A stretch of 64,000 nt of DNA from Pseudomonas sp. CHM02 (GCF_000612585.1 NZ_JFCA01000028.1:1-64000), one strand, 5' to 3'; counted from the first letter of the stretch, positions 41,118-50,615 are shown. Notes: generated by a model not told the origin, from the sequence alone. Program-made: numbers and translations.

Positions 41118-41708
41118 ATGCGCCGTCTGTTGCTTGCTTTACCGTTTGCCCTGCTGCCCCTGGCGGTTGCCCATGCTCATGACGATCACGACCATGAACA
41201 CGGCAGCCTCGGCGCCCACGAACATGGCGTCGGACGCCTCAACGCGGTACTCGACGGCCAGGCCCTGGAGCTAGAGCTGGACAGCCCGGCAATGAACCTG
41301 GTGGGCTTTGAACACCTGGCCACCACCCCGGCGGATAAAGCCAAGGTCGCCGTTGCACGCAAACAGCTGGAGAACCCTGTCGCCCTGTTCAACCTGCCCA
41401 AAGCGGCCGGTTGTGTGGTCAGCACCCAGGAACTCAATAGCCCGCTGTTCGGCGACAAGCCCGAAGCCGACCATGACGACGATGATGATGACGCCAAAGA
41501 CGGCGCCCACGAACACCATCACGACCACAGCGAAATCCACGCCCATTACCAGTTCACCTGCGCCACGCCGACGGCGCTGAGCAATCTTGATCTGACCCAG
41601 GTGTTCAAGACCTTCCCCGCCACCCAGAAAATTCAGGTACAACTGATCGGCCCGAGCGGTCAGCAAGGTGTTGAGGCGACTGCGTCGGCAGCCACCGTTA
41701 AATTCTGA
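41118..41708 (+). CDS. DUF2796 (ZrgA-like) His-rich periplasmic zinc protein
   Basis: This 196-residue protein has a signal peptide (LLALPFALLPLAVAHA) and two metal-rich runs, AHDDHDHEHGSLGAHEHG near the mature N-terminus and DHDDDDDDAKDGAHEHHHDH in the middle, which suit Zn binding. ZrgA of Vibrio cholerae belongs to this family and aids zinc uptake; the P. aeruginosa counterpart cluster (PA4063-PA4066) responds to zinc limitation. A CTGGAG site favours the ATG at 41118 over one at 41100. Confidence 0.87.
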   Translation: MRRLLLALPFALLPLAVAHAHDDHDHEHGSLGAHEHGVGRLNAVLDGQALELELDSPAMNLVGFEHLATTPADKAKVAVARKQLENPVALFNLPKAAGCVVSTQELNSPLFGDKPEADHDDDDDDAKDGAHEHHHDHSEIHAHYQFTCATPTALSNLDLTQVFKTFPATQKIQVQLIGPSGQQGVEATASAATVKF

Positions 41709-41718
41709 TGTGGCCCCA

Positions 41719-41805
41719 TGTGGGAGCTGGCTTGCCTGCGATACAGACGCCGCGGTACAGCAGACACACCGCAGCGATGCCATCGCAGGCAAGCCAGCTC
41801 CCACA
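41719..41805. repeat. Inverted REP pair after the DUF2796 gene
   Basis: TGTGGGAGCTGGCTTGCCTG and its mirror CAGGCAAGCCAGCTCCCACA enclose a spacer of about 40 bases. The hairpin could cut down read-through from the abundant metal-binding protein gene into the ABC genes. Confidence 0.85.
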
Positions 41806-41856
41806 GGGGTCCGGCACCACATTTGCAACCCAGCCAGCAGGCGACACTGATTTCCC

Positions 41857-42567
41857 ATGACTCAAGCGTTGATCGAACTGTCCGGCCTGGGCTTCAACTG
41901 GCCCGGCCACCCACCGTTGCTGGACATCCCCACGTTTCGCCTGGAAGCGGGCGAAACCCTGTTTCTCAAGGGCCCGAGCGGCAGTGGCAAAACCACGCTG
42001 TTGGGCCTGCTCGGCGGTGTGCAGAAACCCAGCCGCGGCAGCATCCGCCTGCTCGGCCAGGAGCTGACCGACCTTTCGGCCGGTGCCCGCGACCGTTTCC
42101 GGGTCGACCACACCGGCTACATCTTCCAGCAGTTCAACCTGCTGCCGTTCCTGTCGGTGCGTGAGAACGTCGAGTTGCCTTGCCACTTTTCCAAACTGCG
42201 CGCGCAACGCGCAAAGCAGCGCCACGGCAGTGTCGATCAAGCTGCCGCTGCATTGCTGGCGCATCTGGGTTTGAAGGACAAGGACCTGCTGGAACGTCGC
42301 GCCGACTCGCTGTCCATCGGCCAGCAGCAACGGGTCGCCGCCGCCCGTGCGTTGATCGGCCAACCGGAACTGGTGATCGCTGACGAGCCTACCTCGGCCC
42401 TGGACTACGACGCCCGCGAAGCCTTCCTTCAGCTGTTGTTCGCCGAATGCCGCGAAGCCGGCGCCAGCCTGTTGTTTGTCAGCCATGACCAGAGCCTGGC
42501 TTCGCTGTTCGACCGCAACCTGTCGCTGGCCGAACTCAATCGCGCCGCCACGCCCGCAGAGGTTTGA
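41857..42567 (+). CDS. ABC transporter ATPase (LolD/MacB type)
   Basis: This 236-residue ATPase has Walker A GPSGSGKTTL (39-48), signature LSIGQQQRVAAARAL and Walker B LVIADEPTSALD. The nearest groups are LolD and MacB-type ATPases that power FtsX-like permeases, as encoded directly downstream. It is part of the DUF2796-ABC-permease-DUF3299 cluster of pseudomonads and likely helps the cell under zinc limitation; the cargo is unknown. Confidence 0.9.
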   Translation: MTQALIELSGLGFNWPGHPPLLDIPTFRLEAGETLFLKGPSGSGKTTLLGLLGGVQKPSRGSIRLLGQELTDLSAGARDRFRVDHTGYIFQQFNLLPFLSVRENVELPCHFSKLRAQRAKQRHGSVDQAAAALLAHLGLKDKDLLERRADSLSIGQQQRVAAARALIGQPELVIADEPTSALDYDAREAFLQLLFAECREAGASLLFVSHDQSLASLFDRNLSLAELNRAATPAEV

Positions 42568-42568
42568 G

Positions 42569-43834
42569 ATGTATCTGTTCCGTCTAGCCATGGCCAGCCT
42601 GGCTAACCGCCGCTTTACCGCGATCCTCACCGCCTTCGCCATCGCGCTTTCAGTCTGCTTGTTGCTCGCGGTGGAACGCGTGCGCACCGAGGCGCGCAAC
42701 AGTTTTGCCAGCACCATCAGCGGCACCGACCTGATCGTCGGCGCCCGCTCGGGCTCGGTGAACCTGTTGCTGTACTCGGTGTTCCGCATCGGCAACGCCA
42801 CCAACAACATCCGCTGGGACAGCTACGAGCACTTCGCCGCCAGCCCCCAGGTGAAATGGGCGATCCCGATTTCCCTCGGCGACTCCCATCGCGGCTACCG
42901 CGTGATGGGCACCAACGAGTCCTACTTCGAGCATTACCAATACGGCCGCAAGCAAAACCTCGAACTGGCCAGCGGCCGCGCCTTTGCCACCGACCCGTTC
43001 GAAGTGGTGCTGGGCGCCGAAGTGGCTGACGCGTTGCACTACAAACTCGGCGACAAACTGGTACTGGCCCATGGCGTGGCGGTGGTCAGCCTGGTGAAAC
43101 ACGATGACAAACCGTTCACCGTGGTCGGCATTCTCAAGCGCACCGGCACGCCCGTGGACCGCACGCTGCATATCAGCCTCGGCGGCATGGAAGCGATCCA
43201 TATCGACTGGCACAACGGCGTGCCGGCACAGGGCAAAGGCCGTATCAGCGCCGATCAGGCCCGCAACATGGACCTGACGCCACAAGCCATCACCGCCTTC
43301 ATGCTCGGCCTGAACAACAAGATTTCCACCTTCGCCCTGCAACGCGAGATCAACGAATTCCGTGGCGAGCCGATGCTGGCGATCCTGCCCGGCGTGGCGC
43401 TGCAAGAACTGTGGAGCATGATGGGCACCGCCGAAAAAGCGCTGTTCGTGATCTCGCTGTTCGTGGTGCTCACCGGCCTGATCGGCATGCTCACGGCGAT
43501 CCTCACCAGCCTCAACGAACGCCGCCGCGAAATGGCGATCCTGCGTTCGGTGGGCGCGCGTCCATGGCATATCGCGACCTTGCTGATCTTCGAGGCCTTC
43601 GCCCTGGCGCTGTCCGGTGTCATCGCCGGCGTAGGTTTGCTGTATGTGTGCATCGCCGCGTCGCGCGGGTATCTGCAGGCCAACTACGGCCTGGACCTGC
43701 CGATGTCGTGGCCGAGCGAATATGAATGGACGCTGCTGGCCGGTATCCTCGCAGCAGCGCTGTTGATGGGCAGCGTGCCGGCCTGGCGAGCCTATCGCCA
43801 ATCATTGGCCGATGGCCTGTCCATACGTTTATGA
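42569..43834 (+). CDS. FtsX-like ABC permease
   Basis: This 421-residue permease has one N-terminal helix (RFTAILTAFAIALSVCLLLA), a large periplasmic domain (about 40-280) and three C-terminal helices with the FtsX signature NERRREMAILRSVGARPWHI. It follows the ATPase by one base. The MacB/FtsX fold usually performs mechanical work on lipoproteins or envelope substrates instead of simple metal import. Confidence 0.9.
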   Translation: MYLFRLAMASLANRRFTAILTAFAIALSVCLLLAVERVRTEARNSFASTISGTDLIVGARSGSVNLLLYSVFRIGNATNNIRWDSYEHFAASPQVKWAIPISLGDSHRGYRVMGTNESYFEHYQYGRKQNLELASGRAFATDPFEVVLGAEVADALHYKLGDKLVLAHGVAVVSLVKHDDKPFTVVGILKRTGTPVDRTLHISLGGMEAIHIDWHNGVPAQGKGRISADQARNMDLTPQAITAFMLGLNNKISTFALQREINEFRGEPMLAILPGVALQELWSMMGTAEKALFVISLFVVLTGLIGMLTAILTSLNERRREMAILRSVGARPWHIATLLIFEAFALALSGVIAGVGLLYVCIAASRGYLQANYGLDLPMSWPSEYEWTLLAGILAAALLMGSVPAWRAYRQSLADGLSIRL

Positions 43835-43845
43835 GGAAGGTCTTG

Positions 43846-44358
43846 ATGCGTCGCGTCCTGTTTGCACTGTTGCTGCTGATTGCCCTGCCCACCTGGGCAG
43901 CCGAGCCTAAAGAGCTGACGTGGTCGGAGCTGATACCGCCGGATGCCCCGCCAGAAGTGCCGAATATGCAACCACTGCACACTCTCTCCAGCATGGCGGA
44001 TGCCCTGGAATCGGCGCCCGCAGCCAAGCAGGACCTGCCCAACGCGCCGGTGGTGCAGAGCCTCGACGGCCAGCACATTCGCTTGCCGGGGTACATCGTG
44101 CCGCTGGAAGTCAGCGAAGAAGGCCGTACCACCGAGTTTCTGCTGGTGCCGTATTTCGGCGCGTGCATCCACGTGCCGCCGCCACCGTCGAACCAGATCG
44201 TGCATGTCAAAAGCGAAATCGGCGTGAAGCTCGATGAGTTGTATCAGCCGTACTGGATCGAAGGCGCGATGCAGGTCAAACCGTCCACCAGCGAGTTGGC
44301 CGACGCCGGCTACCAGATGGATGCCGAGAAGATTTACATGTACGAACTGCCGGAATAA
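43846..44358 (+). CDS. DUF3299 periplasmic protein
   Basis: This 170-residue protein has a signal peptide (LFALLLLIALPTWA) and the DUF3299 signature: LPGYIVPLE, TTEFLLVPYFGACIHVPPPP and NQIVHVK, with a conserved cysteine and histidine that may bind metal. It is the last gene of the zinc-linked cluster. An AGGAAGG site favours the ATG at 43846 over one at 43831 that overlaps the permease stop. Confidence 0.87.
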   Translation: MRRVLFALLLLIALPTWAAEPKELTWSELIPPDAPPEVPNMQPLHTLSSMADALESAPAAKQDLPNAPVVQSLDGQHIRLPGYIVPLEVSEEGRTTEFLLVPYFGACIHVPPPPSNQIVHVKSEIGVKLDELYQPYWIEGAMQVKPSTSELADAGYQMDAEKIYMYELPE

Positions 44359-44375
44359 CGCTGATCGACCTTTCA

Positions 44376-44389
44376 TTGAGCTGAGTCAA
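44376..44389. promoter_or_regulatory. Anr/Fnr-type box upstream of oprG
   Basis: TTGAGCTGAGTCAA matches the Anr consensus TTGAT-N4-(A/G)TCAA except for one base. Its centre is about 41 bases before a start predicted from the -10 TACCAT at 44411-44416, the class II activator position. OprG of P. aeruginosa is known to be Anr-dependent. Confidence 0.6.
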
Positions 44390-44410
44390 AAGATCGAGCG
44401 GAACGATCTT
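44390..44410. promoter_or_regulatory. Inverted repeat between the Anr box and -10 of oprG
   Basis: AAGATCG and CGATCTT are exact complements separated by 7 bases. The position, spanning the -35 region, suits a second regulator. Confidence 0.5.
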
Positions 44411-44416
44411 TACCAT
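44411..44416 (+). promoter_or_regulatory. Predicted -10 of the oprG promoter
   Basis: TACCAT matches four of six consensus bases and would start RNA near 44423, leaving a leader of about 30 bases. GGACGT (44418) and ACGTCC (44435) could pair in that leader. Confidence 0.4.
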
Positions 44417-44453
44417 TGGACGTACAACTTTTAAACGTCCTTTTGGAGCTCCC

Positions 44454-45152
44454 ATGAACAAGTCTCTGCTCGGCGCGTCCCTCTTCGCGCTCACCCTCGC
44501 CGCCCCTGCCGTCCACGCTCACGAAGCGGGCGACATTCTGATTCGTGCCGGTGCAATCACCGTGAACCCGAAGGCGGACAGCGGCAGCGTCAAGGTTGAC
44601 CAGGGCCCGTTGGCCGGCGCCAACCTGGGCGGCAAGGCGACCATGAGCAGCGACACCCAATTGGGCTTGAACTTCGCCTACATGCTGACCAACCACGTCG
44701 GTATCGAACTGCTGGCCGCCACACCGTTCGAGCATGACGTGAAGATCAAGAACACCGCTCTCGGCGCCGCCAATGGCAAGCTCGGCACCCTGAAACACCT
44801 GCCGCCGACCCTGAGCGTCGTGTACTACCCGCTGGACAACAAGTCGGCCTTCCAGCCGTACGTGGGCGCGGGCATCAACTACACCTGGATCTATGACGAA
44901 CACGTCGGCAGCCGTGCCTCCGACGCGGGTTTCAGCAACTTCAAGGCCGAAAACTCGTGGGGCTGGGCCGCACAGATCGGTGCCGACTACATGATCAACG
45001 ACAAGTGGATGATCAACGCCCAGGCGCGCTACATCGACATCAGCACCAAGGCGACTGTGGATAACAATGCGCTGGGCCAAGGCACTCGCGCCAAGGTCAA
45101 TGTGGACGTAGACCCGATGGTCTACATGGTGGGTATCGGCTACAAGTTCTAA
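44454..45152 (+). CDS. oprG: OprG/OmpW outer-membrane protein
   Basis: This 232-residue protein has a signal peptide (ASLFALTLAAPAVHA) and an eight-stranded OmpW barrel: GDILIRAGAITVNPKAD at the mature start, NFAYMLTNHVGIELLAATPF, PYVGAGINYTWIYDE and the terminal VYMVGIGYKF with a final aromatic residue. OmpW/OprG proteins pass small hydrophobic molecules. It follows the DUF2796 cluster exactly as oprG (PA4067) does in P. aeruginosa. Confidence 0.93.
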   Translation: MNKSLLGASLFALTLAAPAVHAHEAGDILIRAGAITVNPKADSGSVKVDQGPLAGANLGGKATMSSDTQLGLNFAYMLTNHVGIELLAATPFEHDVKIKNTALGAANGKLGTLKHLPPTLSVVYYPLDNKSAFQPYVGAGINYTWIYDEHVGSRASDAGFSNFKAENSWGWAAQIGADYMINDKWMINAQARYIDISTKATVDNNALGQGTRAKVNVDVDPMVYMVGIGYKF

Positions 45153-45169
45153 CCAACACTGCACAACCC

Positions 45170-45287
45170 TGTGGGAGCGGGCTTGTGTGGGAGCGGGCTT
45201 GCCCGCGATGCAGGCGCCTCGGTGTATCAGTTGCACCGAGCCGATGCTATCGCAGGCAAGCCAGCTCCCACACGAGCCCGCTCCCAT
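45170..45287. repeat. Nested REP hairpin
   Basis: Two tandem left halves (GTGGGAGCGGGCTTG at 45171 and again at 45187) face two right halves (GCAGGCAAGCCAGCTCCCAC, then GAGCCCGCTCCCA), so one hairpin lies inside another. The inner loop also pairs (GCCTCGGTG ... CACCGAGCC). It lies between oprG and the converging RmlD-like gene. Confidence 0.8.
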
Positions 45288-45306
45288 ATTTTGGTTCTAT
45301 GTTTCT

Positions 45307-46191
45307 TCAGGTATGGCGGTAGTAACGGTCCAGCAGCGCCGGCAACCCCGCCCGCCACGCCCGTGGCTTGATGCCGAAGGTGTGGAGGATTTTCTTGCAG
45401 GCAAGCACCGCGTGTTGCGGTTCTTCACTGGCATCCGGCCGGGCCGCGTGGGCCTGGGCCGTGGGGGATTCGATCGCCAGCGGGTGAAAGTTGCGCGCTT
45501 CGGTGAGAATCGCCTGGCCCAGCGCCAACGGTGTGGTCGCCTCATGGCCGGCGTAATGATAGGTGCCCCATAGCGGCGCCGCACAATCGAGCTGCTTGAG
45601 CACCGAGATGATCACCCGCGCCGCATCATCCACCGGTGTCGGGTTGCCGCGACGGTCGTCGGCCATCAGCAACTCATCCGATTTCTCCGCCCGCGCCAGA
45701 AAGCGCCCGAGGGTGCCGTCGACGCTGTCATCCAGCAGCCAGCCGAACCTCAGCAACACATGTTGCGGGCAGGTGGCGCGCACGCTCTGTTCGATTCGCC
45801 ACAACGCCTGGCCGCGCAGGCCCAGGGGCACCGGCTCGTCTTTTTCGCTGTAGGCGGTGGCACGGGAGCCATCGAACACGCGGTAGCTGGACGGTTGCAG
45901 CAAGGTGATGTTGTGGTGTTGACACAGTTCGGCCAGGCGTTCGATGGCGAACTCCTGGGCAGCCAGGCGGGTTTCGCTGACCCCTTCCGCCTGGAACCAG
46001 TCGAAATAGTAGGCGAGATTGATCAACGCATCGGGACGGGTGTCGTCGAGCAATTGCGTAAGGCTCGCGGCATCCCAGCCGTCTGTGGGCGGTTTGGGGG
46101 CGAGGAAACCGATGTCTTCCTCTGCACCGAGGCGAATCAGCGCCTGCCCGAGGGCATTCCCGCCGCCCAGTAACATAAGGCGCATTCGCAT
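45307..46191 (-). CDS. RmlD-like sugar-nucleotide reductase-family protein
   Basis: This 294-residue protein has an N-terminal dinucleotide-binding loop LLGGGNALGQALIRLG, PDALINLAYYFDWFQAEG, a short SSYRVFDG segment in place of the usual catalytic region, and VLLRFGWLLDDSVDG. It belongs to the NAD(P)-dependent RmlD-type short-chain reductases, but no sugar-synthesis genes are nearby, so the substrate is unknown. The P. aeruginosa neighbour of oprG is of a similar kind. Confidence 0.78.
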   Translation of the reverse strand: MRMRLMLLGGGNALGQALIRLGAEEDIGFLAPKPPTDGWDAASLTQLLDDTRPDALINLAYYFDWFQAEGVSETRLAAQEFAIERLAELCQHHNITLLQPSSYRVFDGSRATAYSEKDEPVPLGLRGQALWRIEQSVRATCPQHVLLRFGWLLDDSVDGTLGRFLARAEKSDELLMADDRRGNPTPVDDAARVIISVLKQLDCAAPLWGTYHYAGHEATTPLALGQAILTEARNFHPLAIESPTAQAHAARPDASEEPQHAVLACKKILHTFGIKPRAWRAGLPALLDRYYRHT

Positions 46192-46332
46192 AGATTGAGC
46201 AGGCCCGGTCTGTATGGAACGATGGTTATTAGGTATTTGTCAGAATCGTTGCATTTTGCGGGTTTGTAGCGCAACCGTCACGGATAAAGTGCGGGGTTGC
46301 AACTTGTTGTAGCCGGCCGCATAACTGAAGTC

Positions 46333-49300
46333 ATGAACCTTCCTGAATCCACGGACACGGCCCTGGACGGCTTCCACCCCGCCGTCAGCACCTGGTTCCG
46401 CAGCACCTTCCCTTCGGTGACGGGCGCCCAGGCCCAGGCGTGGCCGCTGATCCGCCAACGCCAGTCAACCCTGATCGCCGCGCCCACCGGCTCCGGCAAG
46501 ACCCTCACGGCGTTCCTGGCGGTACTGGATGACCTGGTCCACCATGGCCTGGCCAACGGCGGTGAGCTGCCGGATGAAACCCTGGTGGTCTACGTGTCGC
46601 CGCTCAAGGCGCTGTCCAACGACATCCAGATCAACCTGCAAAACCCGCTCGCCGGGATCACTGAGCACTTGCAGAACCTCGGCCTGCCGCCGCTGGTCAT
46701 CCGCACCGCCGTGCGCACCGGCGACACCCCGCAAAAAGACCGTGCGCAGATGCGCAAGCGCCCGCCGCATGTCCTGGTGACCACCCCGGAATCGCTCTAC
46801 GTGCTGCTGGGTTCGGATTCCGGCCGACAGATGCTCGCCAGCACGCGCACGGTGATCGTCGACGAAATCCACGCCATCGCCGCCGGCAAACGGGGCAGCC
46901 ACCTGGCCTTGAGCCTGGAGCGCCTGCAAGGCCTGTGCGCCGAGCCGCTGGTGCGCATCGGCTTGTCGGCCACGCAAAAGCCCATCGACGCGGTGTCGCG
47001 ATTCCTGGTCGGCAGTGGCCGGGCGTGCGCGATTGTGGATATCGGCCACGCCCGCCCGCGTGACCTGGATATCGAAGTACCGCCCGTGCCGCTCTCGGCG
47101 GTGATGGCCAACGATGTGTGGGAGCGGGTCTACGACCGCCTTGCCGAACTGGCCCGCGAACACCGCACCACGCTGGTGTTCGTCAACACCCGGCGCCTGG
47201 CCGAACGCCTGGCCCGGCATTTGAGCGAGCGCTTGGGCAAGGCCGCGGTGGCCGCCCACCACGGCAGCCTGGCCAAGGAAATGCGCCTGGACGCCGAGCA
47301 GCGCCTCAAGGGTGGCGAGCTGCAAGTGTTGATCGCCACCGCGTCGCTGGAGTTGGGGATTGATATCGGCGATGTGGATCTGGTCTGTCAGATTGGCTCG
47401 CCCGGCTCCATCAATGGTTTTCTGCAAAGAGTCGGCCGCTCCGGCCACCAGGTTGGCGGCACGCCCAAGGGGCGCCTGTTCGCCACCACCCGCGACGACC
47501 TGATCGAATGCGCCGCCCTGCTCGACTGCGTGCGCCGGGGCGAACTCGACACACTGCACATTCCCGTGGCGCCGCTGGATGTACTGGCCCAGCAGATCAT
47601 CGCCGAGGTCAGCGCCCAGGAATGGTCCGAGCAGGCCTTGCTGGCACTTATCCACCGCGCCGCGCCCTACGCCACGCTGGATGAGCGCCACTACCAGGCG
47701 CTGCTGCAGATGCTCGCCGACGGCTACAACGGTCGCCAGGGCATCCGCAGCGCCTACCTGCACCGCGACGCCCTGACGCGCACCCTGCGCGGCCGGCGGG
47801 GCGCCAAGTTGACCGCCGTGACCAGCGGCGGCACCATCCCCGACAATGCCGACTACAGCGTGTTGCTCGAACCCCAGGGCCTGAACATCGGCAGCGTCAA
47901 CGAAGACTTCGCGGTGGAAAGCATCGCCGGGGATATCTTCCAGCTCGGTAATACGTCCTACAGAATCCTGCGGGTCGAAGCCGGCAAAGTGCGGGTCGAG
48001 GACGCCCATGGCCAGCCGCCGACCATTCCCTTCTGGCTCGGTGAAGCGCCGGGGCGCAGCAACGAACTGTCAGCGGCGGTAGCGCGCCTCCAGGGCCAAT
48101 TGGACGCGCTGCTCAGCGCCACGCCGGGCGACCTGCACGCCGCACAGGATTGGCTCATCGGCACCCTCGGCCTGAACCGCGCCAGCGCCGAGCAGATCCT
48201 CGATTACCTGGCCCGCGCACGCCTGGCCCTGAGTGCGTTGCCGTCCCAGGACACGTTGATCATGGAGCGGTTCTTCGACGCATCCGGCGGCACGCAATTG
48301 ATCATCCACACGCCGTTCGGCAGTCGTGTCAACCGCGCCTGGGGCCTGGCCCTGCGCAAGCGATTCTGCCGCACGTTCAATTTCGAATTGCAGGCGGCGG
48401 CCAGTGAAAATGCGATCGTGCTGTCGCTGTCCACCAGCCACAGTTTCGAGCTGGATGAAGTGTGGCGCTACCTCAACAGCCACAGCGCCGAACATATCCT
48501 GATCCAGGCCGTGCTGGATGCGCCGCTGTTCGGCGTGCGTTGGCGCTGGAATGCCGGTGTGGCGCTGGCGTTGCCGCGCTATACAGGCGGGCGCAAGGTC
48601 GCGCCGCAGATCCAGCGCATGAAAAGCGAAGACCTGATCGCCAGTGTGTTCCCCGACCAGATCGCCTGCCTGGAAAACCTCGCTGGCGAGCGCGAAGTGC
48701 CCGAGCATCCATTGGTGGAGCAAACCCTCGATGACTGCCTGCACGAAGCCATGGACAGCGACGCCTGGCTGGCCCTGCTGCGGCGCATGGAGCGCGGCGA
48801 CGTACGCCTGATCAGCCGCGACCTGCCCGCGCCTTCGCCCATGGCCGCGGAAATTCTCAGTGCGCGGCCCTACACCTTCCTCGACGATGCCCCACTGGAA
48901 GAACGTCGCACCCAGGCCGTGCTCAACCGGCGCTGGAGCGACCCGCAGAGCACTGACGACCTCGGCGCGCTGGATGTGGATGCCATCGCCGGCGTGCGCG
49001 AAGAAGCCTGGCCGGCGCCCAACGGGCCGGATGAAATGCATGAGGCGTTGATGAGCCTGGCGTGCATCGCCGACAGCGAAGTCGCGCCGCAATGGACGCC
49101 GTGGCTGCAGGCCCTGGCCAAGGGTGGCCGCGCCTATCAACTGCACACTCACCTACACACCAGCCTGTGGGTCGCCGTCGAACGCCTGAGTTGTGTGCAG
49201 ACGATCTATTCCGGCAACTTGCCGTTGCTGCCCGGGTTCGATGAGCCCTGGACCTACGACGATGCCGTAGCGGAACTACTGCGCGCGCGCCTCGGTGGGT

Positions 49301-50592
49301 TCGGCCCACTGAGCCTGATCGAGATCGCCGCACCCCTGGCCTTGCCGGTCGCGGATGTCACCCAGGCACTGGCCCGCCTGGAGCAGGAAGGTTACGTGCT
49401 GCGCGGACTTTTCAGCCCTGGCGCCACGCAAGAGCAATGGTGCGAACGCCACCTGCTGGCGCGCATCCATCGTTACACGGTCAAGCGCCTGCGCCGGGAA
49501 ATCGAGCCGGTGGCGTTGCAGGACTTCATGCGATTCCTGTTCGATTGGCAGCACCTGTCCGACGGCACCCGTGGCCAGGGCAGCGCGATGTTGCCGCAGA
49601 TCGTCGGGCAGTTCGAAGGCTATGCCGCCGCCACGTCCGCCTGGGACAGCGACCTACTCAGTGCACGCCTCAAGGACTATTCCTCCACCTGGCTCGACGA
49701 ACTGTGCCGCAGCGGCAAACTGGTGTGGACGCGCTTGAGCAACAAGCCCAGCGCCCTGGCGTTGCGCAGCACACCGGTGGTGTTACTGCCACGCAGCCAG
49801 GTGGGACTGTGGAGCGGACTGACCGAACTCACCGACGCCACCACGCTGTCGCCCAAGGCGCAGAAGGTGCACCAGGCCCTGCGCGATCACGGCGCGCTAT
49901 TTTTTGATGAACTGGTGCACGAAGCCCACTTGCTGCGCAGTGAACTGGAAACCGCCTTGCAGGAACTGGTAGGCGCCGGGTTGGTGAACGCCGACAGCTT
50001 CGCCGGCCTGCGCGCCCTGACCACCCCCGCCAGTAAACGCCAAGCGCGCAGTAGCCGGCGTGGGCGCGGGGCGTTTGTGGGCGGTATGGACGATGCGGGT
50101 CGCTGGGCGCTGGTCCGGCGCCCGTCGACCGCCGCCGGCCCGCACTCGGCCGAAACCCTGGAGCATGTGGCGATGACCCTGCTGCGCCGCTATGGCGTGG
50201 TGTTCTGGCGCCTGCTGGAGCGCGAGGCAGAATGGCTGCCGAGTTGGCGCGAACTGCTTCGCACCTTTCACCGCCTGGAAGCGCGCGGGGAGATCCGTGG
50301 CGGGCGGTTTGTGAGTGGCTTGGCGGGGGAGCAATTTGCGTTGCCGGAGGCGATTCCATTGCTGCGTGAAGTGCGGCGTCGGCCCCATGATGGGAGTTTG
50401 ATTGCAGTATGTGGCGCGGACCCGTTGAACCTGGTGGGCACGCTGTTGCCAGGCAGCAAGGTGCCGGCAGTGAGTGGCAATCGAGTTGTGTACCGGGATG
50501 GGTTGCCGGCAGCGGTGATGGTGGCGGGCAAGCAACAGGTGTTGCTGGAGGTGGATCAGCAGGCGGTTCAGGAAAAATTGATCAGGCATTGA
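46333..50592 (+). CDS. lhr: Large Lhr-type ATP-dependent helicase
   Basis: This 1419-residue superfamily 2 helicase has motif I AAPTGSGKTLTAF, motif Ia VYVSPLKALSNDIQ, motif II DEIHAI, VRIGLSATQ, and VGRSGHQVG (motif VI), followed by the long Lhr C-terminal region (from about 480) that continues to the end without further motifs seen. Lhr translocates 3' to 5' on DNA and is tied to DNA repair. The ATG at 46333 is used; an upstream TTG would add 12 residues. Confidence 0.94.
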   Translation: MNLPESTDTALDGFHPAVSTWFRSTFPSVTGAQAQAWPLIRQRQSTLIAAPTGSGKTLTAFLAVLDDLVHHGLANGGELPDETLVVYVSPLKALSNDIQINLQNPLAGITEHLQNLGLPPLVIRTAVRTGDTPQKDRAQMRKRPPHVLVTTPESLYVLLGSDSGRQMLASTRTVIVDEIHAIAAGKRGSHLALSLERLQGLCAEPLVRIGLSATQKPIDAVSRFLVGSGRACAIVDIGHARPRDLDIEVPPVPLSAVMANDVWERVYDRLAELAREHRTTLVFVNTRRLAERLARHLSERLGKAAVAAHHGSLAKEMRLDAEQRLKGGELQVLIATASLELGIDIGDVDLVCQIGSPGSINGFLQRVGRSGHQVGGTPKGRLFATTRDDLIECAALLDCVRRGELDTLHIPVAPLDVLAQQIIAEVSAQEWSEQALLALIHRAAPYATLDERHYQALLQMLADGYNGRQGIRSAYLHRDALTRTLRGRRGAKLTAVTSGGTIPDNADYSVLLEPQGLNIGSVNEDFAVESIAGDIFQLGNTSYRILRVEAGKVRVEDAHGQPPTIPFWLGEAPGRSNELSAAVARLQGQLDALLSATPGDLHAAQDWLIGTLGLNRASAEQILDYLARARLALSALPSQDTLIMERFFDASGGTQLIIHTPFGSRVNRAWGLALRKRFCRTFNFELQAAASENAIVLSLSTSHSFELDEVWRYLNSHSAEHILIQAVLDAPLFGVRWRWNAGVALALPRYTGGRKVAPQIQRMKSEDLIASVFPDQIACLENLAGEREVPEHPLVEQTLDDCLHEAMDSDAWLALLRRMERGDVRLISRDLPAPSPMAAEILSARPYTFLDDAPLEERRTQAVLNRRWSDPQSTDDLGALDVDAIAGVREEAWPAPNGPDEMHEALMSLACIADSEVAPQWTPWLQALAKGGRAYQLHTHLHTSLWVAVERLSCVQTIYSGNLPLLPGFDEPWTYDDAVAELLRARLGGFGPLSLIEIAAPLALPVADVTQALARLEQEGYVLRGLFSPGATQEQWCERHLLARIHRYTVKRLRREIEPVALQDFMRFLFDWQHLSDGTRGQGSAMLPQIVGQFEGYAAATSAWDSDLLSARLKDYSSTWLDELCRSGKLVWTRLSNKPSALALRSTPVVLLPRSQVGLWSGLTELTDATTLSPKAQKVHQALRDHGALFFDELVHEAHLLRSELETALQELVGAGLVNADSFAGLRALTTPASKRQARSSRRGRGAFVGGMDDAGRWALVRRPSTAAGPHSAETLEHVAMTLLRRYGVVFWRLLEREAEWLPSWRELLRTFHRLEARGEIRGGRFVSGLAGEQFALPEAIPLLREVRRRPHDGSLIAVCGADPLNLVGTLLPGSKVPAVSGNRVVYRDGLPAAVMVAGKQQVLLEVDQQAVQEKLIRH

Positions 50593-50615
50593 GCCTGTAT
50601 TGACCCTGCTGCCCT

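Noticed and set aside
46465..48009. 514-codon minus-strand frame in lhr
   Set aside because: Antisense of helicase motifs that are conserved; no independent support.
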